A DNA stretch of 10,099 nt. Source: Anaerolineales bacterium (GTDB lineage Bacteria > Chloroflexota > Anaerolineae > Anaerolineales > DRMV01). This document shows, piece by piece, positions 7,416 through 10,099 of this stretch; position 1 is the stretch's first letter; each line of letters begins with the position of its first letter. A program made the translations under genes and the position numbers. Location: NCBI GenBank assembly GCA_015484985.1, contig WFUL01000242.1, positions 1-10,099 on the forward strand, in the 5' to 3' direction. The notes beneath the pieces were generated by a model. That model searched no databases. It saw only the letters and a program-made list of their open reading frames with translations, and was not told the origin of the DNA.

Positions 7416-8444
7416 ATGAGTATACCGAAGCTTGGCCGAGCTGTCAGACGACGGCTTCAGAGGGTGGTGAAGAAATCGCGGGATGCCAACCATGTTCGGC
7501 GTGCCAACGCGATTGTGTTGCTGGACGAAGGCTATGGGGTGAGCGAGACGGCCTGTCTGCTGCAGGCTGCGCGGTCGACGATTTATGACTGGAAGAAACG
7601 CTTTGCCCAGTTTGGTGAAGCAGGCTTGGTTCCAGAGCCGGCAGGTCGCCCCCGAGAGACGGTGACCGATGCGGTATGCGCCCATTTGCTTGAATTGATT
7701 GAGGAATCGCCCAAAAGGTACGGGTATTTGCGGTCTCGCTGGACGACAGAGATGTTGGCCGAGCAGGTCCGAAACACGTTTCGGATTGCCATTCACGCCT
7801 CTACGGTGCGGCGCTGGCTGCCCCGTCTCGGTGTGCGCTGGAACCGCGCCCGGCCGACGCTGCACATTCGGGACCGGCAAAAAGGCCGGAAAATGAAGGC
7901 CATAGAGGCGGCGCTGAAACAGGCCAGTCGAAGGGCGCCGGTTTTCTATGTCGACGAAGTGGACATTGACCTCAATCCGAGAATCGGGGCCTGCTGGAGC
8001 CGACAAGGGCGACAGACGACAATACCGACCCCGGGGAAGAACCGGAAGCGCTATCTTGCCGGGGCGCTGAATGCGGTGACCGGCAATGTGGTCTGGGTCG
8101 AATGGCACAGAAAGACCTCGGAATTGTTCATCCTGCTGATGGCCGAGCTTCGAAGACGTTACCGGGGCGCCCGGAAGATCACATTGATATTGGACAATTA
8201 CGTGATCCACAAAAGCGCCATGACCCGGTGTTTCCTCGAAAGCCACGCCAAGTTTCGGTTGCTCTTTCAGCCCGCATACCACCCATGGGTGAATCGTATC
8301 GAGCGGCTATGGAAACAACTTCATGACAATATTACTCGCAATCATCGCTATCCTACGATGGAGCTGCTCATGCAGGCCGTCAGACGTTTCATGGATGCGG
8401 CTTCACCTTTTCCTGGTAACAGCACCAGATTGGTTTCAGCGTGA
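7416..8444 (+). CDS. IS630-family DDE transposase
   Basis: 342 residues, full length for the family, with no internal stop. An N-terminal helix-turn-helix region covers about residues 20-65 (VRRANAIVLLDEGYGVSETA ... STIYDWKKRF), followed by a linker domain (75-150) and a DDE catalytic domain from about 175. The catalytic residues are visible: D180 in FYVDEVDID, D260 in LILDNYVIHKS, and E296 in WVNRIERLWKQL, with the usual short D-to-E gap of this family. The protein cuts and joins the element's ends at TA targets. It is the only large plus-strand gene and faces hemL tail to tail with 25 bases between the two stops. All recognisable catalytic features are intact, so the copy may be active. Confidence 0.95.
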   Translation: MSIPKLGRAVRRRLQRVVKKSRDANHVRRANAIVLLDEGYGVSETACLLQAARSTIYDWKKRFAQFGEAGLVPEPAGRPRETVTDAVCAHLLELIEESPKRYGYLRSRWTTEMLAEQVRNTFRIAIHASTVRRWLPRLGVRWNRARPTLHIRDRQKGRKMKAIEAALKQASRRAPVFYVDEVDIDLNPRIGACWSRQGRQTTIPTPGKNRKRYLAGALNAVTGNVVWVEWHRKTSELFILLMAELRRRYRGARKITLILDNYVIHKSAMTRCFLESHAKFRLLFQPAYHPWVNRIERLWKQLHDNITRNHRYPTMELLMQAVRRFMDAASPFPGNSTRLVSA

Positions 8445-8455
8445 GTGTCCGGGAA

Positions 8456-8471
8456 TTAGGATCACGTATTT
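8456..8471 (-). repeat. Putative right terminal inverted repeat of the IS
   Basis: Partner of the left-end repeat. Its outer edge overlaps the TAA stop codon of hemL (8472-8470), so the IS may supply part of that stop. Confidence 0.45.
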
Positions 8472-9756
8472 AGCCAGCGAGGCCGGCCAGGACGCGCCGC
8501 GCGGCCTCGATGGTGGCGTCGATGTCGGCCTCCGTGTGGGCGGCGGAGACGAAGCCGGCCTCGAAGGCCGACGGGGCCAGGTACACGCCCTGTTCCAGCA
8601 TGCCGTGGAAGAAGCGCTTGAAGCGCTCCACGTCGCAGGCGCTCACCTGGGCGAAGTTGCGGATCTTCTCCTCCCCGGTGAAGAAGAAACCGAACATGCC
8701 GCCCACCCGGTTGGTGGTGAGGGCGACGCCGGCCTCGCGCGCGGCGGCCTCCAGGCCGTCGGTGAGGCGCTGGACCTTCTGCTCCAGGGTGTCGAAGAAG
8801 CCGGGCTTGGAGATGAGGCGCAGGTTGGCCAGGCCCGCGGCCATGGCCACCGGATTGCCCGACAGGGTACCGGCCTGGTACACGGGCCCCAGGGGGGCGA
8901 TGTGCTCCATGATCTCGCGCCGCCCGCCGAAGGCGCCCACCGGCATGCCGCCGCCGATGACCTTGCCCAGGGTGGTGAGGTCGGGGGTGACGTTGTAGTA
9001 GGCCTGGGCCCCGCCCAGGGCCACGCGGAAGCCCGTCATCACCTCGTCGAAGATGAGCACTGCGCCGTGGGCGTCGCACACCTCGCGCAGGCCCTCGAGG
9101 AACCCCGGCACCGGGGGCACGCAGTTCATGTTGCCCGCCACCGGTTCGACGATGACGCAGGCGATGTCGCCGCCCATCTCGTCGAACACCCGGCGCACCT
9201 GGTCGATGTCGTTGTAGTCCAGGGTCAGGGTGTGGCGGGCCAGGTCCGCCGGCACGCCGGGCGAGGTGGGCACGCCCAGGGTGAGGGCCCCGGAGCCGGC
9301 CTTCACCAGCAGCGAGTCGGCGTGGCCGTGGTAGCAGCCCTCGAACTTGACGATCTTGTCCCGGCCGGTGTAGCCGCGGGCCAGGCGGATGGCGCTCATG
9401 GTGGCCTCGGTGCCGGAGTTGACCATGCGCACCAGCTCCAGCGAGGGCACCGCCCGGCACACCGCCTCGGCCATCTCCACCTCCAGCGCGGTGGGGGCGC
9501 CGAAGGACAGCCCGCGGGCGGCGGTCTCCTGCACCGCCCGCACCACCTCGGGGTGGCTGTGGCCCAGGATCATGGGGCCCCAGGAGGCCACGTAGTCGAT
9601 GTAGCGGCGCCCGTCCTCGTCGTAGAGATACGCCCCCTCGGCCCGGGCGAAGAACACCGGCTCGCCGCCCACGCCGTTGAAGGCGCGCACGGGGGAGTTG
9701 ACTCCGCCCGGGATGACCCGGCGGGCGGCTTCGAAGAGTTCGTGGGAACGGCTCAT
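8470..9756 (-). CDS. hemL: Glutamate-1-semialdehyde 2,1-aminomutase
   Basis: 428 residues, normal length. This PLP enzyme converts glutamate-1-semialdehyde to 5-aminolevulinate, the last step of the C5 route to haem and other tetrapyrroles, in the cytoplasm. Visible hallmarks are the N-terminal PGGVNSPVRAF (16-26), the phosphate-binding SGTEATMSAIRLARG (114-128), CYHGHADSLLVKAGSG (141-156), the PLP-ring Asp in FDEVMTGFR (236-244), and the Schiff-base Lys265 in TTLGKVIGGGMPVGAFGG. The ATG overlaps the thiE stop (ATGA) and has a strong AGGAGG just upstream. The C-terminus (RRVLAGLAG) looks natural, but its TAA abuts the IS end, so the native last residues or terminator may have been altered. 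Strongly G+C-rich, unlike the accessory DNA to the left. Confidence 0.97.
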   Translation of the reverse strand: MSRSHELFEAARRVIPGGVNSPVRAFNGVGGEPVFFARAEGAYLYDEDGRRYIDYVASWGPMILGHSHPEVVRAVQETAARGLSFGAPTALEVEMAEAVCRAVPSLELVRMVNSGTEATMSAIRLARGYTGRDKIVKFEGCYHGHADSLLVKAGSGALTLGVPTSPGVPADLARHTLTLDYNDIDQVRRVFDEMGGDIACVIVEPVAGNMNCVPPVPGFLEGLREVCDAHGAVLIFDEVMTGFRVALGGAQAYYNVTPDLTTLGKVIGGGMPVGAFGGRREIMEHIAPLGPVYQAGTLSGNPVAMAAGLANLRLISKPGFFDTLEQKVQRLTDGLEAAAREAGVALTTNRVGGMFGFFFTGEEKIRNFAQVSACDVERFKRFFHGMLEQGVYLAPSAFEAGFVSAAHTEADIDATIEAARRVLAGLAG

Positions 9757-10041
9757 GGATCCTCCTCGACGGCGGGAAACAGGTTGGCCAGGGCGCGCGC
9801 CGCGGCGGTCACGTCACGCTGGCCCAGGACGCCGCGGCTCGCCGCCAGCATGTGGGCACCGGCGGCCACCAGGGCGGCGCCATTTTCCGCGGTGATGCCG
9901 CCGATGGCAACCAGCGGCAGGGCCAGCACGGCGCGCGCCGCCTCCAGCAGGGATACCGGGGCCGGCGGCGCCTCGGGCTTGGTCAGCGACGGAAAGAAGC
10001 GGCCGAAGGCCACGTAGTCGGCGCCCGCTTCCGCGGCCCTG
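9753..10041 (-). CDS. thiE: Thiamine-phosphate synthase, C-terminal part
   Basis: ThiE joins the pyrimidine and thiazole halves of vitamin B1 to give thiamine phosphate. The fragment shows the family's C-terminal TIM-barrel motifs: GADYVAFGRFFPSLTKP, where the FG.FPS.TKP segment contacts thiazole phosphate, and PLVAIGGITAENGAALVAAGAHMLA, the phosphate-binding GGI loop. The reliable reading begins at the Arg codon at about 10040. Upstream codons in this frame (ASDREPWQVMPMTASGP) do not resemble ThiE, because the DNA there is in the opposite orientation. The GTG at 10067 is therefore not a true start. The stop overlaps hemL by four bases. The N-terminal two thirds are absent from the window. 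Confidence 0.93.
9761..9766 (-). promoter_or_regulatory. Ribosome binding site of hemL
   Basis: The minus strand reads AGGAGG followed by atcc and the ATG. It lies within the last codons of thiE and fixes the hemL start at 9756. Confidence 0.75.
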
Positions 10042-10099
10042 GGCCCCGAGGCCGTCATCGGCATCACCTGCCACGGTTCCCTGTCGCTGGCCCTGGCCC
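10042..10099 (+). other. Inverted piece of thiE at the right edge
   Basis: The plus strand reads GPEAVIGITCHGSLSLALA (from 10042; 10036-10041 adds Ala-Leu), which is exactly the ThiE segment that should directly precede RAAEAGADYVAFGRFF on the minus strand. The two pieces meet tail to tail within a near-palindromic ggccctgggcc (10035-10045). The segment is thus flipped relative to the rest of thiE, through a small inversion or a fold-back chimera. It ends at the window edge within a couple of bases of where the native join would be. Confidence 0.8.

Larger units (their letters stand above)
7322..8471 (+). mobile_element. IS630-family insertion sequence
   Basis: An element of about 1.15 kb encloses one transposase gene and interrupts the space between rhs and hemL. 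The boundaries are estimates. The left one comes from where Rhs-like coding ends and from an imperfect terminal repeat (7324-7340). The right one comes from its partner (8456-8471) and the hemL stop. IS630 elements duplicate a target TA. A TA is present at 8471-8472, but no matching TA sits against the left repeat, so the two flanks do not look like one simple insertion. Rhs sequence lies only on the left and the rhs 5' end is not found on the right. Confidence 0.8.

Noticed and set aside
7332..8465. Flanking GATCAC copies (7332-7337 and 8460-8465) as a target-site duplication
   Set aside because: IS630 elements duplicate TA, and these copies lie within the putative terminal repeats. A six-base match this close could be chance.
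8445..8469. Bidirectional terminator between transposase and hemL
   Set aside because: The 25-base gap holds no hairpin with a T-run.
8323..10017. Long plus-strand frame opposite hemL
   Set aside because: Its His/Gly/Ala-rich product is the typical antisense shadow of a G+C-rich gene, and hemL on the other strand is unmistakable.

Overview
The window reads as a piece of a high-G+C proteobacterial chromosome, probably gammaproteobacterial. The right end carries the end of thiE and a complete hemL, overlapping by four bases. This is an inference from gene order and composition, since no marker gene is present. The rest is accessory DNA: an IS630-family insertion sequence and a polymorphic-toxin (Rhs/YD-repeat) locus. 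G+C falls sharply from right to left. One 60-base line counted in hemL is about 72% G+C, one in the Rhs shell about 55%, and one in the immunity-like gene about 33%.

Layout, right to left. 10042-10099 holds thiE sequence in the wrong orientation (an inversion or fold-back chimera). 9753-10041 (minus) is the C-terminal third or so of thiE. 8470-9756 (minus) is intact hemL. About 7322-8471 is an IS630-family element with an apparently intact plus-strand transposase (7416-8444); its right end touches the hemL stop codon. 917-7165 (minus), with the frame open back to 7333, is a giant Rhs/YD-repeat protein whose 5' end is cut off at the IS. No signal peptide, N-terminal trafficking domain, convincing start or promoter remains. 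It ends in a canonical RHS core (DPIGL ... DPLGL).

After the core comes a C-terminal toxin (1078 to 700). In the sequence as given it is split by a single-base frameshift near 920-925. Removing one base joins the two halves into a 125-residue domain and rebuilds an M15-peptidase-like metal site: H, then D seven residues later, then a D-H-W-H motif. The toxin frame ends in an ATGA overlap with a small lipoprotein gene (176-703), the presumed immunity protein. A lipid-anchored immunity protein fits a toxin that would cut peptidoglycan peptides in the periplasm.

That gene overlaps in turn (GTGA) the start of an orphan rhs fragment (179 to 1 and beyond). Its first 33 bases are unique, and the next 146 match the main gene's core exactly. 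This is the usual silent-cassette layout by which Rhs loci swap toxin tips, and the next toxin/immunity pair is expected just left of the window. The locus looks like a decaying or rearranged Rhs system: 5' end lost at an IS, toxin frameshifted, immunity gene kept, spare cassette kept.
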